DNA from: Epichloe hybrida
Taxonomy: Eukaryota > Ascomycota > Sordariomycetes > Hypocreales > Clavicipitaceae
Direction of reading: 5' to 3'
Assembly: GCA_019022495.1 (NCBI GenBank)
Contig: JAFEKR010000029.1
Location: forward strand, 558,001-622,000
Length of the DNA stretch: 64,000 bases
The position numbers and the translations under genes are program-made. Below the pieces are notes generated by a model. That model saw only the letters and a program-made list of their open reading frames with translations, was not told where the DNA came from and did not search any database. This document shows positions 10,126 through 22,282 of this stretch, one piece after another (position 1 is the stretch's first letter; every line of letters starts with the position of its first letter).

Positions 10126-13100
10126 ATGGAGCTGGCAGATGGCGCAGGGGACATTGTGCATCCCGAAGTTCGAGCACATATCAGCAGTCTTGTGTCTGCG
10201 GTAAGCCAACGTGACCTTTTTGATAAGTTCTTAACGAGGGAGAAGCTCACTTTGGGAATTCTGTCTAGCTCGGTGGCATAGCTTTAGACGACGATGGTCA
10301 GTATCAACTCGGTGACGATGCGCTCGAAGTATTGCGCGATCTGAAGCGCTGGATTCGCTTCTATGACGAGAAAACAAATCGCATGGATGTAGCACGCTGT
10401 ATCCACGAGGCAAACTTGATCGAGGGCGATTTGTTGCCGATCCTCAAGGCATGGCCGGAGAACGCCATGGACAACAAGTTTCGATCACGCATTGCGTTGG
10501 CTTGCTTCGAATTGATGGTTCCGCTCACTTGGCCAATGGAGAGGGATAAGGAGAGGATGACGGCGAACCACCACAGACATCTCCCAGTTCTCGAGCTGGC
10601 ACAAGTGCAGTACAAGAGAGCAATCATCAACTTTGACGGCGCTCGTATCCTGCATGCCGCAGTCAGGGCAGCACTGCCAGCCATGGCATTGCCCATAGGC
10701 GACAGGACCGCGCGAGACCAAGGCATCATCAAGCTTGTTCTGTGGTTTCTGCGAAACATGGCGTCGATTGCGCCACCTCCAGACGGCAAATACGATGGCG
10801 ATGAATCTCAAATTTCCCGCTCGGCTACAATCGATGCCTTTTCGTATCAAGACATCTTCCACGTCCTCCTCACACTGGCATCGAACATGGGCGAGGACTT
10901 TCGAACGGAGGACACAACCGTCATGGAAATCATCTACCATCTTGTCAAGCAGGTAGATACCGATGAGCTGTTCATGGACGAGAGACAACTGAACCAGGCC
11001 AAAGCCAGCGAGTTGTCGGCCATGATGAATAAGGAGGCAGTCATGCTCAAGTCCTACAATCGCAAGGGTCCGACCAGACACAATCGATTTGGCACCATGA
11101 TTTGGGTGAAACGAGACAATGGGAAAATGAGTTCTCTATCAGGACAGGATGCACTTGCAGATTCGACAACCCGAAATAAAAAATTGGACGACGCCAAGAC
11201 TTTCAAGCCGCCCCGAAGGACTCGGAAGGACAACAAAGACGAGCGAGATCTCGGTCCTCGCGTCAAACTCAATGCCCGCGCGAATGATCAGTTGCGAAAT
11301 TTTGTTGAAGAGTTTATTGATTCTGGTTTCAACCCTCTTTTCCTTCATATTCGAAAGACAATTGATCGGGAAGCACCACACCTGCTTAGCCATCACAGAC
11401 GGCAATACTTCTACCTAGTGGCTTGGTTCCTCCAAGCAGAACGTGTCGGACGCAAAGTCAAGAAGTCGAACAGCCAGGACGTCGATAACAACGATGTCAA
11501 CAGATTTCACCTTGTTGCGGGAGTGTTGAACCAGGAGATGTTTATCACGTTGAACCGCGCGCTACATGAGTCATACGACATGAAGGATTGGACCGAGCTG
11601 ACAGCTGTTATGCGCTGCTTCACGCAAATTCTCTTGACCGTTCAGGAAATGACGGAGTTGGGCAATGAGGACGATCAGGAAATTGCTGAAAATGTCCTGA
11701 GCCGACTCTTCTACGAAGAGGCTACACACGATGCCATCGCGAACATCATTCGGACATACAAGGATCAAGGGTTCGATTACCTAGATGCTGCCACGGAGCT
11801 CGTGCATCACTTTCTTCGCATTCTGGAGGCTTACTCGAAGCAAAACGTGGATTTGCAAGTGCGTTCCAAAAAACGAAGCAGGCGGAAGAAGAAGCAGGCC
11901 ACCAAAGAAGGGGATGGTGGTGAGGATGCAGAAGAGGACTTGGATGACTCGGCCGACGACGAAGAAGCCGCAGAGCGGACCTCAAAAGAGCGCAAATTTG
12001 ACTTTCACAAGTTCTGCTCCCGATTCACGCCACAAGGCGTTGTAGACACTTTCGCGACCTTTACAAAGTACTATCGCGACCTGACAGATGTACAATTAAA
12101 ACGAGCGCACCGTTACTTTTATCGTGTCGCATTTAAGCAGGGCATGAGCGTAATGCTATTCCGCGTTGACATTATCAACTTATTTTATACCATGATCAAA
12201 GGCCCTAACCAACTGGACCATTCGGCCACTCTGTACAAGGACTGGGAGGTACTGGTCAAGCAGATCTTGCGAAAATGCACCAGAAAGATTCAAGAACGAC
12301 CGGAGCTCCTGGTCGAGCTGCTATTTAGCAAGATGCAGAGCACCGCGTTCTTCTTGGAGTATGGGTACGAAAAACAGACGGCAAGCAACAAAAGCCAGCC
12401 TAAACCAGGAGCCGAGCTGGTGTTCAAGCATACCGAAGAGCGCGACCAGCAGATTGCCATTGTCGTGGGTGCTCTGCTGGACAAGAACGGTGCTGAGCAC
12501 ATCGATTGGGTGAGGCAGAGGCTGTGCGAAGCCGAGACTGAGCGCCGTGCATGGGCCGCAGCAGAGGAGGCCAAGCGTGACGCTGAGGCGGATTTTGGAG
12601 ACGGCGAGCCTGCCATGGATGCAGAAGCCAAGATGCCTCCCGTTTTCAGTAAGAATAAACATGCGCGCACTCACACAAGACCAACTGTACCAGACAGGAA
12701 CCATACTGACCCAAGTCGAACGTAGGTGTGCGACGTGACAGCTCTGAGCGGCGCACCGCCGTATTCAAGAACTCGTACCTGCGTCTGCTGATGAAGTTAT
12801 CCGGGATGCGCCTCATGGGCCCCGCCTCTGAGGAAACTCCCGAGAGTATGTGGATTATCCCGGAGGACGTGTCGGCAGACCATGTCAAGGACACGATTCA
12901 CTTCATCAACCAAGCAGAATTCAGCCCGCCGACATTCGAGGATGGTGTCCTGGCAGAAAACCAGCTGAAACGCAAGACGGCGCCTCGAAAGAAGGCAGCT
13001 TTTGATGACGATGACGATGAAGGAGGAGCCGGGGCCGCCGATGACGACGGCTTCCTCGACGACGAGACGCTGTTCCCCGCAGGCGGACCGACCGCACGCA

Positions 13101-13735
13101 AGGTGATCGATGACAAGAAGAGGAAGGCCAAGAAACCACGCAACAGGCGCAAGGGCGGCGACGCGGAAGAGCCAGATGACGCGGAGCTAGAAGAAAAGGC
13201 CAGGAGACGACGCGAAAAGGATCAGGAAAAGGCCCGTCGCGTCAAGTCAGCACTGTACGTGCGCGACGGAGACGACGAGTTCGACTCGGAAGAGGACGAG
13301 GCGTTCTTTGCCCGCGAGCGCGAAATCGCGGCTCGCGCAAAGCTGGCTGCGTCAAGGTCTGTCGCGGATCCCTACGTGGCGCCCAAGAAAAGAAAGTCGA
13401 CTGTTCTATCGGACGGTAGCGAAAATGACGAGCAAGACGCCGACAGTGCGAGCCTAGCAAGGAAGATCCTTGGCAGTCAGGACGATGATGATGATGATGA
13501 TGATAAAACGGACGACAACACGCCAGTGGATACGAGTGACAGGGAGACCCGAAAAAGGAGAAAGACCAGCGGAGAGGAAGAGCGAGACGGCCCGGACGCA
13601 GACCTGGACATGAGCAGTGCGTCCAAGATTGACGAGCCGCAAGGGGAAGAAGAAAGGGAAGATGATACGGCTGTTGTGACAAGACGGCCAAGAGTACGAG
13701 GCGGTTTTGTCATGGACAGTGATGATGACGAGTAG
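10126..13735 (+). CDS. TOF1: Replication fork protection complex subunit Tof1/Swi1 (Timeless family)
   Basis: Three exons, join(10126..10200,10269..12648,12726..13735), 1154 residues. Tof1/Swi1 (Timeless in animals) partners Csm3/Swi3, travels with the replisome, stabilises stalled forks and supports the S-phase checkpoint. The N-terminal part matches the Timeless domain: [38 protein letters not shown]..., then the region around [16 protein letters not shown]. The second splice joins PPVFS to [26 protein letters not shown], a conserved C-terminal block that is otherwise broken by a 77-nt intron. Basic and acidic linkers follow, and the tail is very acidic with a seven-Asp run at about 13480-13505. 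The ATG at 10126 opens a 25-codon exon that splices in frame to the rest. Confidence 0.93.
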
Positions 13736-14211
13736 ATATTTCCTGTCTACTGTGAAAATGGCTTTATATTCTTAATTTTTGTCATATGGGAACAAGGGCA
13801 TGATATCCGGCGTTTGGACGCGAAACATTAAAGTGGGTTAGGTTATTGTTGGAGCGAGCATCTAATCATGGCATCGTAATCTTACTGTTTCCCAAATCAA
13901 GTCGAGTTCTGCGGCGTATGAGCTAGTATCTAGGAGTACACCTGCTCGATATTGCGTGTACTTTGCGTATTCTGTTGAAATCCAGCATGCCATAGTGTTT
14001 CAGTCGTGTTCTTATCGTCATGCAAAGCGTTTGTATACATTTCAGGGGAAAACTCGCTTGAGCTCCGAAATGCAAAAGGTGCAAAAGTGTAATAGAAGAA
14101 GGGGGGGGGGGGGGCACGACCAGGCTTTCTTTTCTGTCCACGCTCGTCGGCCTTGTATTAGCAGTGAGTGCTCTGGACACTCTGCGCTCTGCCCAGTTTC
14201 TGCCAGATCAA
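13736..14211. other. Convergent 3' flanks
   Basis: The 3' ends of the Tof1 gene and the SLC4 transporter gene face each other here. A run of 14 G on the plus strand lies at 14101-14114. No gene was seen. Confidence 0.5.
14101..14114. repeat. Poly-G run (14 nt)
   Basis: Uninterrupted guanine homopolymer between two convergent genes. Its length may be imprecise because such runs are prone to sequencing error. Confidence 0.8.
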
Positions 14212-16280
14212 TCAATCCTCCCGACTCTTCCCGGGACCTTCGGGACTGGCAAAAATGCTGTGGCGACGGCAAGTGGTCTTCATGGGGGATTCTCTGCTCT
14301 GCGAGGGCATCCTCGACACGGCAGTCTCCTCATCTCCCTGCTGCTCCGAGGATTCCTGCGCCGGATACGCTCGGCGTCCCCACGAGCCCCCAATTCCTTC
14401 CATGATGAATTCAGACGCAGTAGGCGCATCCAGCATATCCAGCTCATCCTCGCTGAAAAGCTTGGGCAGCACGAGGGCACGAAGCGGGATCAAGAGGAAG
14501 ATGAAGACGGGGAAGCCTACTGCCGCGACGGTCTGGGTAATGGCAAAGGTGGCTCCGAAACCAAGCAGTTCGATCACGACAAAGTACCAGATGGCTGAGC
14601 GACGCTTGATGCTCCGCAGGGGGGAGTTGGGTGGCGTGAGGGACTTGTCTCTGGCCAGAAAGATGAGCTTGCTAGTTATGCCGTTGGCCTCGAGGGCCTG
14701 AACGCCCATGACGAAGAAGAGGCCTGCTAGGACGCCGTGCGGAATAAGATGGAGCACGACGAGGAGGGGACCTGTCATGGTGCCGAGGGTGAGCAGGCCC
14801 TGTGCGAGGTTGGACACGCGCTGCTCCACGACGTGGGTTGCCTCGTAGGTATAGTCACCCTTGTCCTCGCCCTTTTCATCAAGCTGCTTGACGGGCTTCG
14901 TGACGCAGAGGGACTCGGTGTGAAAGGGGGCCTGGGGGATCAGGCCGTTGGGAAAGGGGATGCCCAGGATGCCGGCGACACCGGTGGTGATGCCGAGGAG
15001 GAAGATGTCCCAGTGGAAGCCGGCGGGCTTGCGAAGCGGGTACTCGCTGCCTTGAGCGATAAGCGACGAGACGTTATGGTCGAACCAGAACAAAATGGTG
15101 AGCAGGACGGCGAAGGGCAGCGCGGTGAAGATGTCGCCGACGCCGAGGTCCCAGAAGCGGACGAGCCAAGGCCGGCCGCTCGTGGGCTCGAACGCGATGC
15201 CCGTGGGAAGCACTTCCAGCTCCACGTTGCGCATGCGTCCAATGTGCACGAAGCCCGTGAAGAAGATGAGCGTCAGGGGCGTGCCGTAGTCCTTGAGGAA
15301 CACACGGATGGGCTGTCTAAACAGGCCGCTTGTGCCGAGCTCGCCACAAACATATGCGACGGTGAAGACGAGCAAAGCAGCCATGATGGACAGGTAGAAG
15401 GGCGAGCCGTCGCCCAGGCGATCAAGCACCTGGATGCCCTTTTGGAGGTAGATGAAGGCAACGTAGAAGCCGAAGATGTCGCAGGGAAACCGGGTGACCC
15501 AGCGGAGGGCATTGCAAGAATTTGTCACGGCGAGGATGACGTGCAGAATGAGGGACCATCTGCATGGGGTTCGCCACGTTAGTCGGGGGAGGACATGAAC
15601 AGTTCGAGAGAGGCATCACATACATGCCGATCCAGGCCATGAAGCCAATGTAATCCACGCCTGAATCTTTCATGATGTCGTATACAGTGCTGAGCAAGAG
15701 AAATGAATGCAGTCAGTTGTCTGTACTTGCACACGGATGGGTTTCCCAAACAAGACAAACTGAGATGTACGAACTAGTTGAAAACAGTGATTGGTCCTGC
15801 AGGGCACGCGCATCACATCAGCATAACTTCAAGATGAGTCCACAAAGAGGCGCGGACGACGAACCTGTCACGCCAACAATAACAAGAGGCTGTGCCGCAA
15901 AGACGGCAAAGACAAGTGATCCCAGGACGGACGCCAACAGGACCTCGTTGACGCCATAGTTGGAGCCCGTCTTGGAGAACATGTCGAGGGAGAAGGCGAG
16001 GGCGGGCAAGATGCTGCGATGTGACATGCTCGTCAGCCTCGATTCGATTCGATTCGATTCGATTCCTCCAAAGGAGGACAAGTCGGAAAACAACCTACTT
16101 CGCGAAATACATGTACACCGTCGCAGGAACGACGCGATAATCCCACGCATCTAGCCAATCGCTCCCATAGAACGGCATCCGTCTACGCACATCGTTGGCC
16201 ATGCCGCGGAAGAGATGGACTCTGAACCACGGCTCTTTGCGCCGCGCAGCAACGTCGTCATCGGCATCGCGAGGAGGCAT
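14212..16280 (-). CDS. BOR1: Borate/bicarbonate-type anion transporter (SLC4/Bor1 family)
   Basis: Five exons, complement(join(14212..15559,15624..15689,15775..15796,15865..16013,16099..16280)), 588 residues. This is an integral membrane anion transporter; yeast Bor1 exports borate at the plasma membrane. The family signature YFANILPALAFSLDMF is formed at the first splice. The block VGVTGPITVFNYTVYDIM needs a 22-nt internal exon. Further family segments are AVTNSCNALRWVTRFPCDIFGFYVA, DYGTPLTLIFF, PFPNGLIPQAPFHTESL, and MGVQALEANGI near the end of the transmembrane region. About twelve hydrophobic segments are visible. The roughly 90-residue C-terminal tail is polar and Ser-rich. The start MPPRDADDDVAARR is the first ATG after a repeat-rich leader. 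Confidence 0.92.
16041..16065. repeat. (GATTC)5 microsatellite inside an intron
   Basis: Five perfect GATTC units lie within the first intron (16014..16098) of the SLC4 transporter gene. Confidence 0.9.
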
Positions 16281-16292
16281 GGTGTTTGTGCG

Positions 16293-16343
16293 CAGAGCAG
16301 AGCAGAGCAGAGCAGAGCAGAGCAGAGCAGAGCAGAGCAGAGA
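16293..16343. repeat. (AGAGC)n pentanucleotide repeat
   Basis: About ten AGAGC units lie 13 nt upstream of the transporter start codon. They would be transcribed as part of its 5' leader if transcription starts further upstream. Confidence 0.9.
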
Positions 16344-17476
16344 GAATGATGAGCAACTGAATCTTCTTCTTTTACTTCTGATATCTCCTTCCTCGTTGCG
16401 TCAACAAATGTATATTATAAAAACATGGCTGCTGAGAGCAAAAACAAGAAGAAGCAGAAAGGGTTGATTGAAGCGGGTTGCGAACGCGGCAAAAATGGTC
16501 ATGTGAAGATAGTGAAGAAGAACAAGATGAATAAGGGAAAAAAAAGTCCAAAAAATTGAATCACAAATCCTCTCCTTCCCGTTTTGTCTCTGACCTAAGA
16601 AAAAAAATAAAAAAAATATCCACTTGGGTTCGTTAGTAGATAGTAGAGAGAAGACCAAGATGTTGTTTTGTTGCAAGCTTTGTTGGGCGAGGCAAAGGAA
16701 GGGATCCACTTATTAGTCCATACCAAGTCCGTGAATTTGCCAAATGGAACTTTCTCGACCAATCACAGTGCGGCCAGTCGACGTCAACGTCCGTCCATGT
16801 CCACGTCCACGTCCACGTCCCTCGTTCTGGCTGTCACTAGAAAGGAAGCGATGTTGATATGTACTTATATGCAGGCAAGCCGCAAGTCGCAAGCCACGGC
16901 CCCGTTTGGTTTGGTTTGGTTCGGCTTGGCTTGGCTTGGTTTGGTAGTGGTGCATTTCGCCATCTTCCTCGTCCGCTCGTCCACACCGAAACTTATATTC
17001 TACGCCCTAAAGTACATACATACAGTGGTTTACATGGGGATGCAGATACACAAAAAGAAAAGTGAGAAAAAAAAATAGTATGAATGAGTCATCTTCATCC
17101 AATCCCACATGCGCCATCCCCCAGAGGGGAGCAATGATGCTGGTTTTGTTTACAGGTCGGGAAGGGGATGTCATACGCCCTGCGTGTATACATGGAGTTG
17201 AGAGAGTGGAGCATGACTTGCAAAACGACAATACAACTTGATTCCAAGTCCAGGGGAATCCCGGTACCTTGAGTCCCCATCACATGCATCACAACTTTTC
17301 CGCGTCATGTTGAACTGGCCAATCTGCTGGCCGCAATCAAGTTCCGAGCAGATCCGAATCCCGCCTCGACCACAGCCGAAACGGACAACATATTTTTAGC
17401 CTATTCTTATTCAAGAATTAGTTTTCGTTTGTCGAGCAGGCGGGAATCGAAACCCCGCTTCCCCTTTCCCCACGCC
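16344..17476. other. Intergenic: m-AAA 3' flank and transporter promoter
   Basis: No open frame with a recognisable domain. It contains A-rich runs near 16540-16615, CACGTC tandem units at about 16798-16825, and a GGTTT/GGCTT repeat at about 16907-16944. Confidence 0.45.
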
Positions 17477-20267
17477 TCATCTTGAGCTATCGGGATGCTG
17501 GCTGAAGGCTGGGGCGGGAGCAGGGGGTTCATCCTTGGGCGTGTCTGTCTCAGCAGGGAATGGAGGTGGTGCGCTTGATTCTTTGCCGCCGCCAAAGTAC
17601 TTCTCAAAGTCCTCATTGTTGTCGTCAAATGGTCGTTTTCCCAGAATTCGAACCATGTCGTCTCGGACCAGTACCTCCTTCTTCAGCAGCTCCTCTGCGA
17701 TCAGGCCGACCTCCTTCTTCTTCTCTAGCAGCAGGTCCTTGCATCGCCGGTAAGCCTCATCAACAATTCTGTGAACTTCTTGGTCAATCTGTTGGGCCGT
17801 CGACTCGGCGAATGGCTTCTGCATTCGATTTGGGTCGCTTTCAAAAAAAACAGGTCCGACTTTGTCAGACATACCCCACTGCGTAACCATGTTGCGCGCC
17901 ATGCCGGAGACCTTCTTGAAATCGTCACTGGCTCCTGTAGTGACTGTAGGGAAGTGTAGTTCCTCCGATACACGGCCGCCCATCGTCATGGCCATGCGAT
18001 CCATCAGCTGGTTCGTGTTCATCAGGTACGCATCTTGCGGCAGATATTGGGCATAACCAAGGGCTCCTTGTCCACGAGGGATAATAGACACTTTCAAGAG
18101 AGGGTCGGCGTGGCGAAGGAACCAGCCGCAGATGGCGTGGCCTGCCTCATGATATGCCACAGTCTTCTTCTCTTCTGGTCTAAGCACAAGAGACTTGCGT
18201 TCCAAACCGCCGATGACTCGCTCGATAGCCCGCTCAAAGTGCTCCATCTTGACTTCTTCGGCATTTCCTCGGGCAGCTACATCTTGCATTGATTAGAAAT
18301 GCTCCTGCAAGGGAAAAAGTAAACAAAAGTCGTAGATACGTACCGATCAGAGCCGCCTCGTTGACAACATTGGAGATATCAGCACCAGAGAAGCCAGGCG
18401 TCAACGTAGCCAGGCGACCAACCAGGAAGTCTTGGTCTTCATTGGTGACAATCTTCTTGAGGTACACCTTGAAAATCTCCTTTCGGCCGTTCATAGTGGG
18501 TCGGTCGATGAAGATGTGCCTATCGAAACGACCTGGTCGCATGAGAGCCTTGTCCAGGATGTCCGCGCGGTTGGTACCGGCCAAGACGACAACCTGCTCA
18601 CGAGTGTTGAACCCATCCATTTCCGTCAGGATCTGGTTGAGCGTGGCCTCTCGCTCGTCGTTGCCACCAAACCCTCGTCCGCTCTCTTGACGAGCTCGAC
18701 CAATGGCATCGATTTCGTCAATAAAGATGATGCAAGGAGCATTCTTGCGTCCCTCTGCAAAAAGATCTCGAACTCTTGACGGACCAACACCCACAAACAT
18801 TTCCACGAATTCGGAACCGCTCACGCTGAAAAAGGGAACGCCAGACTCGCCAGCAGTAGCCTTTGCGAGAAGCGTCTTACCAGTACCCGGAGGGCCTGCG
18901 AGAATAGCGCCACGGGGAATCTTTGCTCCCAGCTTCTCGAATTTTTCGGGCTGTTTGAGGAAACTGACGAATTCCATGATCTCCGTCTTGGCTTCCTCCA
19001 GGCCAGCCACGTCAGCAAACTTAACCTTGACAGAGTTCTCGGCATTGAACTTCTTGGCCTTGCTCTTGCCAAAGTTGAACATGCCGCCGCCTCCGGCTCG
19101 ACCACCCATAGATCGCTGAGTCCAGAGAATGAGGCCGATGAAAAGGAGGGTTGGACCAAAAGCCAAGACAAGGTTGCCAATGGTGCTGCCGCCAGCTTCG
19201 TAGCTGACAGGTATTCTCTCCGAAGCGGGAATTCCGAGTTGGTCTTGGGCTTCTTCGAGCTTTTTCTCAAATGATTCTACTGAGCCGATGGTGAAGACAT
19301 ACGTCCTCCTGCCATTAGAGCCAGCGTCGCCTTGGATGGCGTCAGGGTGCAGCTCAACACGAACCTGCGAGCCATTAACCACCACCATTTTCTGCACAAG
19401 ACCCTTGTCTAGGAAGGCCCTCCGCATCTCTTGCCATGTAATTTCCTTCTCTGAAAATGGCTTGCTGAGAGAGTCCACAGCCCATAGAGTGATTCCGAGT
19501 ACCAGACCAGTTTGCAAAGCGTCCATCCAGCCGTTACGCTCGGGCTTCTTGGGTTGTCCGGGTCCTTGTTGATTAGGTCCGCTGCCGTCGGTTTTCTTGT
19601 CGCGAGATTCAAATTCAGGTTCACTCTTGCCGGTTCTGCCAGTCTCATTTTGTGTTTCATTCGGCGTTTTATTTTTGTTGAACATTCCGTGACCTTTTCG
19701 TTGCTCTTCGATCTCCCATTCTGCCAGTCTTTCTGCCATCATAAACACACAACGCATTAGTCGACCCTTGTCTAGGATTGACAAGTTACCGGGGCCTCTG
19801 CGCATCTTCTGTAACAGTTCCCGTACTTCAGCAGGCGCACCCGTCTGCTGAAGCCCTCTTAGAATATCCTTCAGTGTGGCTCTTTGTGCTTCTGGTAGCA
19901 CATTTTGAAATGCCTCCAACTGAGCAATCTCTTCTTTCGATAATCGAATCCATCCTTCTGGCAACGGTGCGACTTTCATGGAATCAGCATCTTTCTCTTC
20001 TGCGTCTTCCTTCTTGGAGTCATTCTGGCTGCTCGGTGTGTCGGGTTTGTTTTCTTTGTTCGCCTTCGGGTCCTCCTCGGGCTGTGGCGACTTTTGTGAG
20101 GAATAGTACCTCGCGCTGATGCCATAGGGAGCCGGCAGTGTCTGCGAAGGGAACGATCGTGACGCGGCTGTAAGCCGCAGGCTTCGCTGGACGCTTGGGT
20201 GCTGTGAAATTCTAGCTAAGCGTGTGAGCTGGCTCGACTGTCGGAGATATCTTGACATGGTGGGCAT
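17477..20267 (-). CDS. YTA12: Mitochondrial inner-membrane m-AAA protease (Yta12/Afg3 family)
   Basis: Two exons, complement(join(17477..18282,18344..20267)), 909 residues. This is an ATP-dependent zinc metalloprotease of the inner membrane, active on the matrix side in quality control and in processing of membrane and ribosomal proteins. It has a mitochondrial-type N-terminus ([16 protein letters not shown]) and a charged linker. Hydrophobic segments lie at about 247-266 and 363-383, flanking the FtsH extracellular-type domain. The AAA domain has Walker A GPPGTGKT (about 458-465), Walker [12 protein letters not shown] (about 513-523) and the arginine-finger region [11 protein letters not shown]. 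The zinc site HEAGH is at about 686-690. The 61-nt intron interrupts [17 protein letters not shown] and uses an AAG acceptor. Yeast has two paralogues; the single-copy Neurospora form is called MAP-1, so the symbol could equally be AFG3-like. Confidence 0.93.
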
Positions 20268-20797
20268 ATCGAAGCTGTCGCAGACTACGGAACCACCGCA
20301 ATTGGTGTCTTTGAAAGGAGACCGGACACCCTATCTCATGAGCAGCGTAGACCGGTTCTCTACAGCTCAAAGATGGCAATTTCGAGAAACGGACATTCAA
20401 CAGTAGCGTGTGCCTAGGAAAAATCAATGCTACGCAGAAAAAGGTCCGTTGCTGCTCAAGCATAAAGCTTTTCGATGATGAGCAGTCCACTTGCTCGCTT
20501 GCAAGCTGGAAATTCATGGGCGTCACGTGGCGCTAATGCCGGGGTTGTGGGTCCATAGGGTAGGCATTGGGAAATGACGATACGACTATGACTTGCACAA
20601 GAACAAATGAACATTTAGTGGCTGGCAGAACAGGTATGAACTGACTAATCACCGATTTTACTGGGGATTCGGTTTCTCAACGGTGAAAGGGTCTCTGCCG
20701 ATCAATCCCGTTAATTCCTCGTGTATTCATTTAACCATGTAAAACTAACTCATGTGAGTACTGTGCTTGCTCGCACAGAGGTGTCTTATTAAGGATT
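20268..20797. other. Intergenic
   Basis: Upstream region of the m-AAA gene and 3' flank of the Mtq1 gene, both transcribed leftward. No further gene was recognised. Confidence 0.5.
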
Positions 20798-21865
20798 TTA
20801 TTGATCCCAGTGATTTCGCATGAATATTGATCTCATCCGACCACGACCTTTAACCGAAACTGTCTGATTCTGTTCCTTGCCCAAGATGGTAAGCTCGGTC
20901 TCGGTGTCTTGCCCGTCTGCCTCGACATCCGGCCAGTCTCTCCAAACCTCAACCTCCGTCATGGCCGCAATCTCGTGTCGAAATAATCCAGAAAGCACAC
21001 GACATATCTGGTCCTCATCTCCCATTTCGAACAGAGCGACACTCGGTTTCAGTGTCATGGAAACAGTCAAAAGTCGCAGGTAGAAAATATCTTCAAGCTG
21101 CCATCCTATTGGCGTTTCGATGGTCGCGTTTGGCACCAGAGCTAAACGTGGTTCGTATTTGCGAACAGAATATCCTAACTGTCCGCAACCAGAGTCCCAG
21201 ACTTTACGAGATATGTATGGTGGATTCGAGATCAGAACATCACATTTCTGATCTGAAAGACGCTCAACATCGTCGTCGCTAAAAATATCCCCTTTCGTGA
21301 TTTCAAGTGCTTGCCCCTGCCGAGATGGAGCCATTCTACCCAATTTGATGTTGTACTCGATGTTACGCTTGGCCAAGTCCACTGCGGCCGGCGCAATGTC
21401 AACTCCACGAACCGTTAAACGTTGAAATGAGTGCTGTAGTAGCGCAAAAACAAGCAACGGTATGCATCCAGTCCCTGTACAGAAATCGATAATGTTGATT
21501 TTGCTGTTGTTCTCCATTGCCCCTTTGTTCGACTCGATCAAGTTCACGAGGTGGAGAGTGTAAGCCTCAGTCTCGGCTCGAGGGATAAGTACGCCTGGTG
21601 TGCATTTGATATCCAAATGGCCAAAGGGCTGCGATCCAAGAATGTACTGCAACGGGACGCCGCGACCTCTTCTCCGACACAGCCTCTCTAGCAATTTTTG
21701 CTGTGCATCAAAATGACCTTGCGGTGTTGTCTCCCTCGCAAACTCAGTTAACCACCTCAGCTCGCTTTTGGCCGATTGCAGGTCACGACATGCAGGAACA
21801 AGAGCCGCGAGATTGGGGCATTGACGTTTAGCTTGCCTGAAAAGGCTTGGAGGGAGTCGCGGCAT
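20798..21865 (-). CDS. MTQ1: Mitochondrial release-factor glutamine methyltransferase (Mtq1/HemK family)
   Basis: Single exon, 355 residues. HemK/PrmC enzymes N5-methylate the Gln of the GGQ motif in peptide release factors; Mtq1 is the mitochondrial form acting on Mrf1. The N-terminal helical domain contains PLQYILGSQPFG and VLIPRAETE (about 92-100). The Rossmann fold has motif I DFCTGTGCIPLL (127-138). The hallmark substrate-glutamine-binding motif NPPY is at about 214-217 (LISNPPYISRKVW). These features separate it from other SAM methyltransferases. There is no strong presequence by eye, though the first 30 residues are basic (MPRLPPSLFRQAKRQ). The stop at 20798-20800 follows a basic C-terminus. 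Confidence 0.92.
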   Translation of the reverse strand: MPRLPPSLFRQAKRQCPNLAALVPACRDLQSAKSELRWLTEFARETTPQGHFDAQQKLLERLCRRRGRGVPLQYILGSQPFGHLDIKCTPGVLIPRAETEAYTLHLVNLIESNKGAMENNSKINIIDFCTGTGCIPLLVFALLQHSFQRLTVRGVDIAPAAVDLAKRNIEYNIKLGRMAPSRQGQALEITKGDIFSDDDVERLSDQKCDVLISNPPYISRKVWDSGCGQLGYSVRKYEPRLALVPNATIETPIGWQLEDIFYLRLLTVSMTLKPSVALFEMGDEDQICRVLSGLFRHEIAAMTEVEVWRDWPDVEADGQDTETELTILGKEQNQTVSVKGRGRMRSIFMRNHWDQ

Positions 21866-22282
21866 TGACTAAGATGTTGTTTTGTCTTCACATGGTCTTC
21901 ATTGCGTCTCGGTGAATTGCGAGTTGTGCTTCAACTAGGTTTGGTTCGGTGGAGCACTTGAGCTGAGCCTTGAAGCTAAATTGTTGGGCGGTTTACCCGA
22001 ACTAAACCCTTTGCACCCCCCGGCATGCCACAGCGAACCTTGAATTGCCACAAGGCGCCGCATTTTCGGATTCACTCGTTCGTTCAATCCATCGCTGTTT
22101 GTTATTCATTTTCTTTTCTTGGATATGGAAAAAATTTCAATATCAACTTAATATTGATTAAAGAGCAAACTTCATTCCGTCACCATTCGTCACCGAGAAC
22201 GACGCACCACAGTAGCCTCGAGGACCGCTTAATTGCTCATTCTTCAGCAGCAGTTTGACGGGCAGGAATCGGTGTTTAAAAA
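21866..22282. other. Divergent promoter of MTQ1 and RPB11
   Basis: The region separates two divergently transcribed genes. No coding motif was seen. Confidence 0.5.

Noticed and set aside
14737..15582. 281-codon plus-strand open frame
   Set aside because: Antisense shadow of the SLC4 transporter gene.
17436..17462. tRNA-like T-arm on the minus strand (GGTTTCGATTCCCG)
   Set aside because: The loop is one base out of register with the TTCRA consensus, and no anticodon or acceptor stem fits around it.
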